A stretch of 64,000 nucleotides of DNA from contig CP136067.1 of the NCBI GenBank assembly GCA_032622095.1, positions 98,322,707 to 98,386,706 of the forward strand, in the 5' to 3' direction. The stretch is from Siphonodentalium dalli. Lineage: Eukaryota > Mollusca > Scaphopoda > Gadilida > Siphonodentaliidae. This document shows, in pieces, positions 14,101 through 29,100 of this stretch; position 1 is the stretch's first letter, and every line of letters begins with the position of its first letter. Under the pieces are notes generated by a model that did not search any database, was not told the DNA's origin, and was given only the letters and a program-made list of their open reading frames with translations. The position numbers were made by a program, and so were the translations under genes.

Positions 14101-17100
14101 TGTAAATTACTATTATGTCAATAAACTGATTCATTAACATCTTTATTTGTTGTTACATGTATAAAATGATTACATACCATCATTATCACACACAAAAAAA
14201 CATTAAGAAAAAAACCCATTTTGTGAACGTCTTGTTTTTAATTTCCCATCCCATAATTTTATAGATAAATATGTATGGGAGGCCAGACCAAACACATTCC
14301 TTGTTATTTCCATTACAGAATGGATATGTATGGGAGGCCAGACCAAACACATTCCTTGTTATTTCCATTACAGAATGGATATGTATTGAGTACGCAATTG
14401 TGGGTGGTTAATACTTTATTTTAATTTAAACGAACATGATAAAAACAACAATTACAACAACAACAACATTAATAAATCACATTTACGGAATCCAGTTTAC
14501 AAATTCGGTTATAGCACACTGTCGTCGTCTCTTGCTAACTATTTTCTGGAAACGTTTCTGCAAATAGTACAGCGCATTCCAGTCCATTGCGTCGTCATCG
14601 TCGTTTTCTTCAAAAAACTGTCTCATGTTACTGATTCCCTCGGTCATCTGCATGGGCATTATCGGAACGGTATACTGTTCAGCGTCATCGTCGTCAGATT
14701 CGGGAGCTGCGGGTCGGATTTCACTTGCTATCTCTTCATCGGTCGGGCTGCCGAAACAATCTACCTCTTCATCGGTCGTGATGAATTCCTGGATGTCTTC
14801 TTTTGAATATCCATCGGATATGGTGATGTCCTCCAATGGATCTTCGTCTTCAACGGTTGTCGGGTTGTCGTCTTCCGATTTTCGGAAGCCGCCCTTCCTG
14901 AAGCAATTGGCTATCGTCTCCTGCTTCACGTCTGACCAACATCGATTCAGCATGTGCATAGATTCCAGGAGGTCGATAGTCTTCGTTATTTGACTGGCTG
15001 TTGAGTTGGTGTCGGTATCAATCATGTCGATGACCTTCCTGACCACTTGCTTTCTGTATAACTGTTTGAGGTTGGCGATGATTCCCTGGTCGCATGGCTG
15101 AATAATCGAGGTTGTATTTGGCGGAAGGAATGCGATCTTTATATTGGTCAGCTCCTTCGTAGAGTCGGGTGGGTGTGCTGAGCAGTTGTCGACGAGGAGT
15201 AGGATTTGTCGTTTCTGACGTCGCATGTCTCTGTCGAAGTCTTTTAGCCAGTCTATGAACAAGATGGCGGTCATCCAGCTATTCTTATTATTTTTGTATG
15301 GCATCGGCAGGTTCTTCTTGCCACGGAAGCATCTCGGCTGTTTGGACTTCCCGATCACCAATGGTCGTCGCTTGTCCGAACCCGTCATGTTACAAGCTAC
15401 AAGAACTGTATATCTGTCTTTTGACTTCTTTCCGCCACTACACGACTCAGACTTCCTGGCTAATGTCCCATTTGGTAGCGCTCGATAGTAAAGGCCCGTC
15501 TCGTCCGCGTTGTAAATATCAGCTGCGTCATATGTGTTCAGGTATTCTGGCAGTTTGTCGTTGAGCCACTGCTCGCTGGCTTTCACATCTGCGTCTCTCT
15601 TCTCACCGTGTAATCGTTTGAAGTGAATGTCGTTTCTGTTCTTCCATCGTGAAAGCCATCCGCTAGTAGGTTTGAAGTCTGGTTTGTCTAGCAGCTTAGC
15701 GAAGTCTTCGGATTTCTGCATTAGCGTGTCGCCGTCTAGTGGAACATCTCTATATCTGACGCCGTCGAACCATGTGGTTAAAGCTTGCTCAACTTCTGCG
15801 TCTTTGCCGGTTCGTTGTCGCTTTCGATGGGGGTTGCAGTTAGACTCAAATAGTCGGATGATCTCATCTTTCTTCGGTTGGATATGTGAGACCTGGGACT
15901 GAGAACAACCCAGTTTCTTTGCGATTTCTGTCTGTGTGAATTTTTGCTCTAAAAGCTTAATAACTTCGTATTTGTCAGCTAAGGAAAGGTCGTTGCGTTT
16001 TCGTTTTGAAGACATGATGAATGATATGCTGTACACTGATAACCAATAGCCTTTATACTGAGAAATGTTTTGATAAAACCCGACAATAAATCATAGTGAA
16101 CCATTGTTACACTAATGAGTTGAAATCATTGTAAAAACACGACACCATGTGTGTCGGGATGAGAAACAAAGACAGTGTTGTTTTAGTCTTTGTGTTTAAC
16201 GTGGGGAAACAGTGATGTCAACCAGCTGTTCAGTGAATGATAAGCCATCACTATGTAAACATGTTTCTATTCATTAAATTATTGTCGGCTCAGAAACAAA
16301 GAGATCACTGTGTTGGCCTTCTTTTTGTGTCGGCGACCTTGACACTTTATTGATAGAATTCGCGGAAGCGTCCTTTCACATTCAATAGGAATTCTAACTG
16401 CAAGTGTTTACAATCGTTTTTATTTTTACACAAAACAAATATACAAGCTTTAATAATTCATATAATTCACACAGAAATAAGGAAACATACAGGAAATGTT
16501 TGTGAACAGAAGCATGTTAGAAGAAATAGAAAAGCACTTTCGGTTTCGGTTTCGGTTTAGTTCACTTCCTTGTTGGGGAATTCCCGGGAATCTTCCTTTC
16601 ACATTGAATTCTCAGAATTGCAACTGGAACTTCAGGTGTTTACAAACTCAACAAACAACCAAATAAATATTCAAATTTTAATAAATCATACAATTCACAA
16701 ATAAATATGTAAACATACAGGAAATGTGTGCCAACAGAAGCATGTTACTGAGAAGAGATAGAAAACCACGTGTGTTATGAAATTGAAAATTGCCGTCTTC
16801 GCTCTCGCGATGGTCATCTTCAACAACTTTGCATTAAGTTTTCCCATAAAAAACGTTTTTCAAGGTAAATAATTTTACAAATTGCTATAATTTCGACACC
16901 ACCAGGTGACTTTTTACCCCTTCTCATCAACATTTTTGGCGATTTTCGTATGCATAAAAACGGAATAGAGTCCGACCCTTATGCAAATAAACGATTAAAA
17001 AATAGTCTTTTTATGAGAAAATGGTTTGGTGCATGCATATTTTATGCAGATAGCCGAAATATGCATTTAAACGATATGCAATTAACTGAAATTGACTGTA

Positions 17101-20100
17101 ATAACAAACTTTTAAACACTTAGTTTTGGTTTTATGCTATTCCCATTTATTGTTTGGAACCCAGTCTGTCAGACACATCTGATGCTTTATTCCACCTCTT
17201 CAGCACCGACGATATATATCCGTTGCCTACTTTCATGGTTTCCGATAATGTTTCCCCTTTTTTAGGGACCCTTTCCCCTAACCACTGTTTCCCCTCTGAC
17301 ACATTGCTTTCATCACTGTGTATCTCCCACTAAACAAAAACAAACACAGAATGATAATGAAAATAATTTTAATTGCCAGTGCTGACCACCAGTAAACCAA
17401 AAATATAATAGTTTTCAAGAATACACACATCGATAGTTATTGCCCTATTCTGAAAGCTATCAAAGTAGACATTTCTAAACGCAACATGTTTGATTCTCTC
17501 TAGTAACATGGCAATAACATTGTCAAATAAAGCAAATTGCTGTGACACTATCCCAATTTGAAGTTACCATGTAAGTCTGTCAGATCGACTATGTATTATA
17601 TAATGTTAATTCATTGTAGTTCCGTCAGAGAAGTGTCTGCTTGACTATTTATCTTATAATGTTAATTCATTGTAGTTCCGCCGGAGATGTGTCTGCTCGG
17701 CTGTGTGTTTTATATGACAGACTATCATAAATTGGTCGATGTTCAGGAAATAGATAACTGGAAACAGGTAATTAATTGACAAGACTTGATTTCTGAAAGG
17801 TCCTGATAATAAGACCAAACGAACAAAAACTACTGTGTTCTCAGACTCGCCCTCATCTCGTCAAGAGGGCTTATTCAAATATTACTGTTTACAAATACAT
17901 CCAGAAAGTTTCTCTGTCTGTCATTTATATTATACAGTAATTGAGGCAAAGATGCCTAGGTTATAGTTTTGCCTAGGTGCAACAAATTGGTCAAGGCAAA
18001 AACTGATTTTGATCTAACAAAACTGTCCTGTGTTCAGAACAGAGTGGTTCCGGTTTACTGCGGTAATTTTTAGTGGGATTGCACTTAGGTGAATTCAGGA
18101 CCGTAAATTGTGGGTGTGGAGAGGGATTTGGTTTCCAAAGTCTGGTTTGGAGAGGTTTTACTGTATGAGATATTTGGGAAGTTTACAGCTGAAGATGTAC
18201 TGGTTAAAAGTCACTGTTGATATTTAGTTTTCTGTGTTTGATCTTTTTGACAAAGATGTTACTATTTCCCCCTACAGTACAGACTCGAGCACAGATTATT
18301 GACCAATTTAGAGTCACTATACCTCTCTCTCTATATATATTTCAGGTTATAGAGCAGTTTGGTGGGCAGGTCGACTCAGCTTATACCAACAGGATCACTC
18401 ACCTGATGTGTGCTAACCAGTCTAGTGATGTTTTCAAACTGGTGAGTCGCCATCAGTCTCTTTGAACCCAGCTGGCCGGTATTCCGGCCAGAATGTAATT
18501 GCATATATACGCGACTGGCCGGAAAACCGGCCATGACGTAATCTCGTTCTACCGTCGGCGTCACAGTGTTGCACTTTATTTTTTATATTTCGATAAATAC
18601 TCAACGTTTAGAAAAATAAAATAGTGGTGCATAAAATTCATATTATAGCTGTTTTATCTGCCCAAAAATTATCGAGGTTGTGTTTGGCATAACGAAGTAT
18701 AAGCCGATAAAAAACCGGATACAGTCTCCATTTCATCACATTTCTGCAATTACGGCGCCGCCATATTGCTTCTCGTGACCTCTCGTTTCGCGTTAGGTCA
18801 TATCGCCTTATATGGCTCATAAGAGATCTAAAAATATATATTTACTAGCCGATGAGCCCGACGTTGTCAGGGCTATTCAAAAACCAAATTTCAAGTCGAT
18901 AGCTCCACCCGTTTCCGAGATCTGGTCTGCGCATGCGTGAAGCTGGCGTCGCACGGGCTCGGAGACCCGATAAAATTTGTATCCGGGGCAAGATACATTC
19001 ACATACCAAATTTCAAGTCGATAGCTCCACCCGTTTCCGAGATCTCGTCTGCGCATGCGCGAAGCTGGCGTCGCACGGGCTCGGCGACCCAATAAAATTT
19101 GTATCCGGGGCAAGATACATTCACATACCAAATTTCAAGTCGATAGCTCCACCCGTTTCCGAGATCTCGTCTGCGCATGCGCGAAGCTGGCGTCGCACGG
19201 GCTCGGCGACCCGATAAAATTTGTATCCGGAGCAAGATACATTCACATAGCAAATTTCAAGTCGATAGCTCCACCCGTATCCGAGATCTCGTCTGCGCAT
19301 GCGCCAAGCGGGCGCTCCACGGGCTCGACAATACGACAACGTCCACCGCCTGGTCAAACTACACACACGTACCAAGTTTCGTCCCGATCGGTCGAGAATC
19401 GTAGATTTGTATTAATGACATACATACAAACAGACAGACAGAGGTCTTCAAAATATATATGAGATAGATAGAAACTTTATTGACGTATTCTTGTGGTATT
19501 TATCTCCCAATGTGTGTGAAGAAATTCCCTCTAAATTATATAATTCGCGCTAACGATTGTCGGATGTAAACACTTGACATACGGGTTTTGTTTAAGAATA
19601 AACAAACTTCTGAGTTCATTAATAAATCTAAATTTTTTTGCGCAAAGGTACACGCTATATAGATTTACACGAGAAAAACGTTCATAATCTTGTCTTTAAG
19701 ATGGTATAAGCCAATAGACCGCACAATGCCGCGCATTTTAGTTATTGGTGGGGTATTCAGAAAACACCCAGAGTTTGTTTTGGCTAAAGCCCATATGATG
19801 TCATGTATTTACGTTGGGATTGTGACGTTACGTAACATTTTTTGGCAGTTTCTATAATAAATCTGATAAGTTTTCAATTTTTTATAACTTTTTCTTGATT
19901 TAAGATATTGAAATAGATTGTGATGTGCTGATTTCAGAATTTAATAATCTTTCCAATGGTGTAAACAATATCATATATGGTAGAAGAGAATGCATACAAT
20001 ACAACACCATACGCCTGAACACAGTGAAAATACCCCTGGGAATGCAGGGTCAGGGCGTCAATCGTTGTGGGCAGCCAGGGTTCAAAGGGTTAAAAAAATC

Positions 20101-23100
20101 AACGATAATTTTATCGGATTTACATCGCCAGATTTTCTTCATTCCATTGGCCATATCTCATACTGGTGGTCAGCACATTGCAAGCGGAATATAGTCGCTA
20201 CAACCCTTTCATGACTTGAGCTTTCTGAAATTTTTTGAAAACCCTGTGCCCATGCATTCTCTTATATACGTGAATCACCCATAGGGAGCTTCTCATATAT
20301 TAGAGATTACATTGGCCTAACAATATTTATCTTGGCCTTGTAAGCCATATGTGAGGCTCCCCACTCTCATATATAAGAGAATACACTGGCACAGGATCGT
20401 CACGTCGTGTTATTTTATAACTTCTACTACTACTAAATAATACGATTCTCGCAAACCTATGGCTGTTTGTTGAACTTGCTATTTGAACATTTCCTAAGGG
20501 AACTACTCGTCAATGAGTACTTAGTATAGAACTGGTTAAAACATTGTTTTAAATATTTTGTCCAACAGAAAACTTTGATGTATCTGTATTTTAACCCTTC
20601 CATGACAGGAGCTTTCTGATATTTTGCGAAAACCCTGTGCCAATGCATTCTCTTATATAAGAGAATACATTGGCCTAACAATATTGACCTTGGCCTTGTA
20701 CAGGCCTGGAAATCTCAAGGCGGGCTAGCGGGCTGCCCGCCTACAGCCCGCCTAGAATTTTCCAAGGCGGGTTATTAGCCCACCTCGACGTCCCGATAGA
20801 TAAAATATGCTTTGATTGCAAATATGACATTGTGTCAAGTTGAAATGCTCTATCAAGTGTGATGACATCGGCCACGTGTCAGAATGCACGATGTGTTAAA
20901 TTATTGGCAAGCTGCCAAACTGTGTCGGGATATTCTTTGATACCGGCGGCAGCGGCTCCTTTGAAGTACCCACGGTCAGATTTCTTTCCGCATTGCGTCA
21001 TTCTGGGACATGTCATTTTCTGTGAGTCAGCGCTAATTCTGTTTATTAGACAGTTAGTTTTATAACGGTCACACAATCAGAGGGAAAGTATCATAGATAT
21101 GTCCGTAGAGAAGTACCTTTCTTCAAAGAGGAAATCTAAAATGACTGATAGTGACTTTGATGAACTGGGCTATAGCATTCATTCGTGGGCACGTGGTCGT
21201 TACCGGCGTGTTCATAAGAAACAAAAGTTACTAGTATCAGCCAATTCATCCGTTTCTGCTGTGACCAGCAATGCAGGTTCTTCAGACAGTGATGGTGACG
21301 CCGATAGTGTAAGTGACTGGCATATGGACAGTGATACCGAGGATTATTCCAGCTCAGTCTGATGATTTACCACTTGAGCCAATTGACCCTGTTTCGTGTT
21401 AACATTGTGCCATTTGTCACAAATTGTGGAGTGATTTTCAACATGTCTATAGACAATAACCTTCCTTTATTTTTTGGCAAGGAATGAACATTGATTTCAT
21501 TAAATTTCGAAATTCTTTAATAATAAGTTTATTATATTTCTCAAAATGGTTTAGATAATATTTATATTATCAATATATCATTGTCCCACTACTGTCTTCA
21601 CTCTTCCAAAGATAAAATATTCAAAATGCACTGCAGCTCAGCAACCATCAGCATGCCCAATTACATGTCTGTTTCTCTGCAAATAGACTTAAATCATAAC
21701 GGTAAGGCCAAACAAAATTAATGAATTGATTCTCAGGCAATTTTTTTTTCAAATGAATGAGGGAGGGAGGTTTTTATTTTTATTTTTTAATTCCAGCGGC
21801 CAGTTCAGACATACATCTGGGATCCCCGAAATCAATACCAGAAGGCTCAATTAATTGTGGAATCATTATAATTGAAACTGCGAACCAATAAACAAAACAA
21901 AACAACAGACTAGTAGTGAAATAAAACTGGAAAAGTGTATAAAATAAAATATATGCATTGAAGTATCCTACTTCTAAAATAACATCGAGGTTGTTCCTCT
22001 TAAAGCTAAGCAAATGAAAGGATGGAAAATGGAATGATTATATTAAATATAGTGAGGTATTAAACTGATGTTTGCCATTCACACTGTTTAAATGCGTCTT
22101 GGGAAATTGCAGACATGCTCATTTTGCCTTGTTTCGTTTAGCTTTCAACTTCTCCTGTTTCTCACTAGAGAAGTTGCGCTTACGAGATAGCACTGTCTGA
22201 AAGACACGTCTTACACTGTGGATGGCAACCTTGTCCAAATCTTCCATTCCACCACATTTTATGCAGATGTCTGGGAAGGATTTACAGCTGAAATATGGAA
22301 TTTCGATTTGGTCAGAGCATTTAAAGTTCTGTCGAACATACACCCTCACAAATCACGGAATTTGCCAGTGAAGAAACGGCACGACTCGTTTGTTTGTGAA
22401 CTTATAAATAACTGTAAATAATGCAACCTGCTTTAATGAATGACATTAGTTCGCTTTATTTAATCATGTTTTTTGCGTAAATACCGAGGCCTATCATCTC
22501 CCCAGCAGCGCACTGCCATAACTCGCCGTAGTTCGTTTCGAAGTGGTATTCCTGTCGTAATTATTACATTACCACGTGGTAAAAGCGTAAACCGGAAATA
22601 GCGAATTCCGGCACTTCCGCAAACGGAGAACTCGCCACTTGAACGCGAATCGGCTGCGATTTGAATTATTTGATCGTTGGTTGTTTGGATTTAAAATAAA
22701 AAGAGTTAGGCGGCCCCTATTTTATGAGAGCGGCGGTGCCTGAGAATCAATTCATTAATTTTTTTTGGCCTAACAGTTGAGGAGGGCTATAGCACCCCTA
22801 GGCAAATATAGGAGGGCTATTAATAGCACCCCTGGATTTTCTAGACCGCCAGCCCTGCTTGTAAGCCAGTGCATTCTCTTATAAGTGCGAGGCTCCCCAT
22901 GAACTACAATCAATGCAACCAACATCTCAAGTTTCAGATGCTCCAACGTTTAAGCCACAGGTGAATTGTTTAATCTCATGCAAGAGACATAGAATTAGCT
23001 ACATGCTATTTAATATACTGATTTTTATTTTTAATATAGAACAAAAAAATGTCTTAATTGTAAAATTTTACCAGAAAAGCAATGAAAATGAGTTTCGTGT

Positions 23101-26100
23101 CGTCCTACATTCAGTTTCTTTGCGGTCAAATTCTACTATACATGCTGATGTGCAGTTTATTTATTTTTAAATATATGCAATTAAGGACATAGACACTATG
23201 TAACTTTAAAGGCAGGGATGGTCTTGGTCGTGTGTTATAATTTAGAAATAAAAATACCAGTAGTTGCCAAATTATGAACATTTCCTAAAGAATATACCAA
23301 TAGTATAGTACAATGATAGTATGAATACGATATTATCCACAAAACACATTTGTTTGAGCCGAGCACTTGTTTATACACAGCACATATATACAGTATACAG
23401 TACGTAAAGAGTGTGATAAGAAAAACCTGCAACACCATTGTGATTTTTTTGGGTGATTGATTCACTCTACCCGTTCAACACCAAAATATTGATTGGCGAG
23501 GATTAGCGAGCCCTAAAATGGTATGTTATACACAATATTGTAAAGTTTCAACCGATGTTCAAGTAGCGGGATCTCCCCAGTGTTGAGTTTTTTGCTTATT
23601 GCACACTCTGTACGTAATGTACTGTAACATAACATGGCTTTTGTATACTAATACTGTGTATACGATCTTGACAATAACATGCTATTTATGCGATATTTAT
23701 GATTGGTATAAGAATAAAATATGACTATATTTTAGTATTTTTCTGTTTATGGTGGTTTTAATGTATGTGACTATTTTACACAGCAATGCACACCGCCAAC
23801 GCTTACCGTATCTTTAATGTTGATGTTCATATTGTATATTTTCAGGCTTTGAAAGATCAGAGGCGAGTGGTGACAGCTTACTGGTTGAATGATATATTGT
23901 TACAAAAACAGATGATGCCACCGTGGCAAGCCCTGCACTTCCCATTAATTTACGGCCCTGATAAACCGGAATGTCTAACGAAGCAGGTGAGTTTACTAGA
24001 AGGAGATGTACCATCGTGGCGTGCCATTAATTTCTTATTAATATATGGCCCTGATTAGTCTGAACGACGAAGGAAACAGGTAAATTTACCACCTTTATAA
24101 AATAGATCTGTTATAAAGGATAGTTTAAGGAAATGTTTTGCCCAATGGTTCAGAGAGATAGGACAACATTATGATAGATATATTAATATATTTTTTTGCA
24201 AAACAAGTCAAATTTCCATGGGTAAATCTCAGTTTGGTAAAATTTGGAAGGCGACTTCGTTTTCACCTAGCTGACATCCAAGAGCAAAGTCACTGGCCTG
24301 AAGGCGGGAACTACGCTCCAGTCGCCCCCTAGCTTGGTGCCTGCCTATGTCATACTAGTAGCATGATGTACTTTTTATATCAGATTAAAAGAGTGTATAG
24401 GTAATGCACAACAAAGTTCCCTCTACATTTTCTGACTATTACTTGACAAGGGAAGCTATCATCAAACATCCTTACGATGTTCACAAAAAAATTAAAATAA
24501 AATCCTCCCTCCCTCATCGATTCAGAAAAAAAATGAGACTAAATTATTTTTGTTTTGGCCTAACAGGCAAGGCTATAATTCTTTTGCACTATTTTTCAAT
24601 ATGTTGAATTGTAATCACTTTAAATAGCTACTATATTGTTAGCGCCTCTGAACTCGTAATTGTCACCATGTTATTACAAATTGTTAATCTACTGTGAGCT
24701 ACATTGTGAAGCCTGCCTATAGCGTGCTTGTCATTTGTGGAATGAGGACCCTGGAGGGTGAATTTATCCCACACAGTGGGCTAGCATCACCAAATTCGCC
24801 TCTGGCGACCTCATTCTGATTACGCCTCATCTTCTCGGAAGTATCTATAGGCTCAAATTAACATTGTTACTTTTTACCTTCTGGGAAGTTTCTATATCCC
24901 CTATTTTACAGAAGATAAAATGCATAATCGAGGTGACTAATGGGTGAACATCACCAACTTCAACTGGGGAGCTTCAATTTGATCCCAGGTCTCATAGCAG
25001 TTGAGGCATAAACAGAATGAGGTTCCCAGAGGGGGAGTTTGGTGACACCAGCCCGCCTTGCGGGATAGCGTCACTAAATTCATGGAGACCTCATTCTGTA
25101 ATTGACAGACTCACTATTTGTAGGCTTGTACATTGTCATTGACATATGAACAGATTGACAATAGAATATGCACCCACCGGAAGTGTTATAGCAATATGTT
25201 GCAATGAGAGAAGTGTGAGCGTACTGTAATATGTCAGACTTAACGGCACGTTGACGAATGGTATCCGAACAAGGGTCCGATCGTCGGCCCTCTGTGTTGT
25301 GGGACCAGCACGCTACCACTCATATATAAATTCTCTAATTTCAGCTTATTTGTGTGACGAATTATGATGGATTGGAGCGGGATAGAGTGAAGCAGATGAT
25401 CATTTGCCTCGGAGCTGAATACACCTCATATCTATCGTCAAGTAACTCCGCAATTATGTGTAAACGGTGAGAAATTGTCATAAAGATTATAATGTTATTG
25501 CTTCATAATAATAGTTACATAAAATGTATGTTATATTGGCAGATGATTATTTGCCTCATCTTTCATTTAGTCGGGGAGCCAATAAGGTCCACCTGCACCC
25601 CCCCCCCCCCCCCCATATGTAAAAAAAATAACTTTTTACAAATTTGGTTGCCATTTTGGAAGCCATCTTGAGCAATTTGGCTATAAACACCGTAGTGTGA
25701 CACATTTAAGATAGACCAAATACAATAAATACCTTTGATACCAATGATAGTTGCATTTTACTTAAAACAATTGTCCAACCCTGAAAAGTGAATTTTTGCC
25801 GATATTTATGTCAAGTTTGTGAGAGAAAAATCCAATATTTCTGGTGATGTCAGCGGTGACAATAGTAACAATGATCCATGGTGCATCAGACATAGACAGA
25901 ACACAACGCGCATCTTAATCGAGAATCTTTTATCGAATGAGTTGCGGATGGCGCAAGGATATATTTCGCGAGAGCGTAGCTCGAGCTAAATATAACTTTG
26001 CGCCGTCCGCAACGAGTTCGATAAAATATTCGAGATTATGATGCAAGTTGTGTTCTGTATTTATTCTACACCGTTCAGTCAGATAAGTTCAATCCATGAG

Positions 26101-29100
26101 TGTCACCTCCATTGTTACTATAGCCACCTTTATTGTGATTTAAGTCTGACAAATAGCTAGTAATTATGGGGGGATCACCGGAAGCGGATGATCGACGTAA
26201 TGTACGTCATCTTTCTTGGCGACAACGTCAACAAGAATAGTTCCGGCTTGTATTCCACTAGAGGTATACACTACTATGTATTCAATGGCTGGGATTCCGT
26301 TGAATACATGTGCCTCACGCCAATGGGTGTGGAATAAATGTTGTTTTTTGTTTGTTTTTTTTTATAATTTTTTTATTGATAAAGAAGAATAATAACAAAA
26401 GAAAGAGACAAAATATATTCACTCATTCATGCTCTCTGTCCAAAACATGGAAGAGTTTCACTCTTCCATGCCCTGGCCTACTTTCTTACCCGTGACATGC
26501 AATTAGAAAATATTTAAAGCCACATTATGTGTTAGGACAATTTTAACAGTCATCGTTCAACTTAAAAGCACGACAAATAATCGATACTAGGTACTACCTT
26601 GATATATTTTTTGCCTGAAAAGGACTTTCTTTAGCAACAACAATGATAATAAAAAAACAATAGATTATTTGTTTGTCTTCAGAATAACTTTAAATTTCCC
26701 TTATTAACCGGCTAAAGTGGTCGATGGTTTGCAATATTTAAGGTTTGCAAATTCAATGTTCCAACACTATGTGCAGCTTTAATTGATTTAAGTTCTGAAT
26801 TTAACATAAACAGTTTAATTAGTAAATTTAACCATATTGAGACCGTATTGTAAATATTGTGAATATTGCCTGGTTCGATAGCAAAGGGGAAAAATACACA
26901 ACGCTCGCTTGAATTGCGTTTGGGACTGTGATTGTAAAATGTTGTGATGTGGTTAAGCATACCATGTATATATTGACGTTCTTGTGGACTGTATTACTGG
27001 ACCAATAAGAATGAGAATGATCATGATCGCTCGGGTATCGGGTAATTGATTTATGCTGTGTGTTGTTCAGGGTCACTGTTAAGGTAGGGTATACTTTGAG
27101 TCTGTAAAAAACAGGGTTTTTAATATAATATTATATTATTTTATTTTTAAGGCATTTCGCAGTGCCAGCCACTGATTATCGAAGTCGTGATTCATGTTAC
27201 ATTTTGCGTTGTATCTCTCGCATTCATACCTAAATTGAAGATCGCAAAGGAACGGGCGAAGCGACAGCTGTGTCGGTGTGAATTTGGTCCTATATATATA
27301 TTGTTTCAACACTAGTAGGAAAAGGTTAATTTTTGAATATCTGTATTCATGATCGATACCTATAATGATATACTTTTTTGTTAGATCAATTGGAAATTGG
27401 TTGTTTCTTGTCCATGTTTTAATTTCTAGTATAAAGGTTTGGACGTGGGGACAATCCCAGAAAATATGAGATATGGTTTCCTGTACATTTTGACAGCGAT
27501 TGCAAAAATCGTCGAGTCTAAGGTTAGCCATCTTCAGAAATTTATTGGTACTAATAATTCGTGTGTTTATTCTGAATTGGAGCCACTGTAATTTCGTATC
27601 CGTTGTCGTTTTAAAGGGCATGCTCAAATGTTCTTCCCAATTTTCTATCTTCTCGCCTATTTCGTATTCCCATTTTTGGCATGCATTCGGCATATTTTCC
27701 CCATTTGTTAGAGTTTTGTAAAATAATTGCCCGCCTTTTACGTCACGGAGTATCGGAGCGAGATTGTTGGGTAGGAATGGACATGGCATACGGATTAAGC
27801 GTTGATTAAGAGAACTTGCCAATGAGAAAATCTGACGCTTTATGTTGTTGATTGTTATGAAATCGACGCGGATGTTGAAAGTTGCATATAATGTGAATGG
27901 GGTATGGAATTTATTATCTGATTGGAATAGATCATTTATATAATATATTCCCGCATCTTTCCACGACTTCAAGTTGATCGACGAACCTCCGATTTTTATG
28001 TTCGGATTATTCCAGATAGTTGAGGCCATAATATTATCATTTGCATTATTTAGTCGCATAAATTTACACCATGCGCGGAAGACGTCTCTCCAGAATGGAT
28101 TTGCGAACTTGTCTGTTTGCTTTACAATATAATTTGCGTGGTATGTGAGAAGGAGTGGGTCGTTTAAGAGAGGGGTGGCATTGCATAGTGAAGCCCACTT
28201 CGATTGTTTGCAAATCAAACGTCGTATCCAGGTAATTTTCATGGCGGCATCAAAGTTTTCAACATTAATCATCTTCAAACCTCCGTACATATGGTCAGCA
28301 CATAATTGTTTTCTTTTTATTCTATCGCGTTTGGAATTCCAAATGAAATTATATAGACAGGTATTTAGGGCTTTCAAAAAGGCTGTATCCGGACTTGGGA
28401 GAGCTATAAATAGGTGTGTCAATTTAGGTAAGATTAGTGATTTGATAACTGTTATTCTACCTAAAGGGGTCAGGAGTCTGTGTTTCCAAATTTTTGTGGT
28501 CCTATCAATATCTTCGAGTTTATAACTGTAGTTTATATTCATGTTTGTTAAATTAGTGTCGAAATGAATGCCTAGAAAATTAAAGGTGTTTACGGTAGAC
28601 AGGTTTAATTCCGAAAGCACTTGTCGTATTTTATTTTGTGACTCAATCCCTATCCACGCTGCTTGACATTTTTCAGGATTTATGCGCAGACCCGATACCC
28701 GAGCAAATTCGTCCAGTGTTAAGTACGATTCGCGTAGACTATTTTCAGAACCATCAAGTATGAGCGTCGTGTCGTCCGCATATTGTGTTATTTTGTACTC
28801 TGAACCGCCGAGGAAAATCCCTTTAATTGTATTGTTTTGTCGTATCATTAGCCCTAAAACTTCGGCACAGAGGAGGAAGATATACGGGGATATTGGGTCA
28901 CCCTGGCGGCAGCCTCTCCCTAACATGAAGCTCTGAGAAATATGACCATTAATCAGAATAGATGAACTGGCATTCTCGTACAAAATTGATATCCATTTTT
29001 TTACTGCATCTCCAAAATTAAAAAGGTCAAGACATTTTCTTATAAATGACCAGGAAACAGTGTCAAATGCTTTTTCAAAATCGATAAGGAGTAGTAGGCC

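Larger units (their letters stand above)
13901..17098. mobile_element. Complete pogo/Tigger-type DNA transposon
   Basis: TA target duplications (13899-13900 and 17099-17100) flank inverted ends CAGTCAATTCCGCTTTATTG and, on the other strand, CAGTCAATTTCAGTTAATTG; similarity continues through GCATA-C-CGT. Both subterminal regions repeat ATGCATA-type words. The 3198-bp element holds one uninterrupted transposase gene on the - strand. Intact ends and an intact ORF indicate a recent insertion into this PAXIP1 intron. Confidence 0.92.
20701..22857. mobile_element. hAT-like element, non-autonomous or decayed
   Basis: The ends are CAGGCCTGG and CCAGCCCTG, inverted with one mismatch. The direct repeat CTTGTA lies immediately outside both ends, and the flanks are halves of one piggyBac-type MITE. 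CAGG-type ends suggest hAT, although only 6 bp of target duplication are exact where 8 bp are expected. GGCGGGC triplication is present near the left end. It contains a Ser/Asp-rich ORF (21099-21362) and a nested GGCC-ended element (21706-22770). No intact transposase is present. Confidence 0.55.

Noticed and set aside
18933-19462. Open frames MREAGVARARRPDK repeated on both strands
   Set aside because: They are shadows of the 122-bp GC-rich tandem repeat; the repeated identical starts come from the repeat unit.
20879-21076. - strand frame with GYFKGAAAAGIKEYPDTV as a gene
   Set aside because: It reads like a possible fossil exon but has no start, splice or domain support and lies inside the hAT-like element. 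The + strand frame is equally open.
22945-22967. Possible 23-bp microexon (TTTCAG|ATG...CACAG|GTGAAT) between exons 7 and 8
   Set aside because: Exons 7 and 8 join directly in phase 0 and match PTIP without a gap; a 23-bp insert would break the frame.
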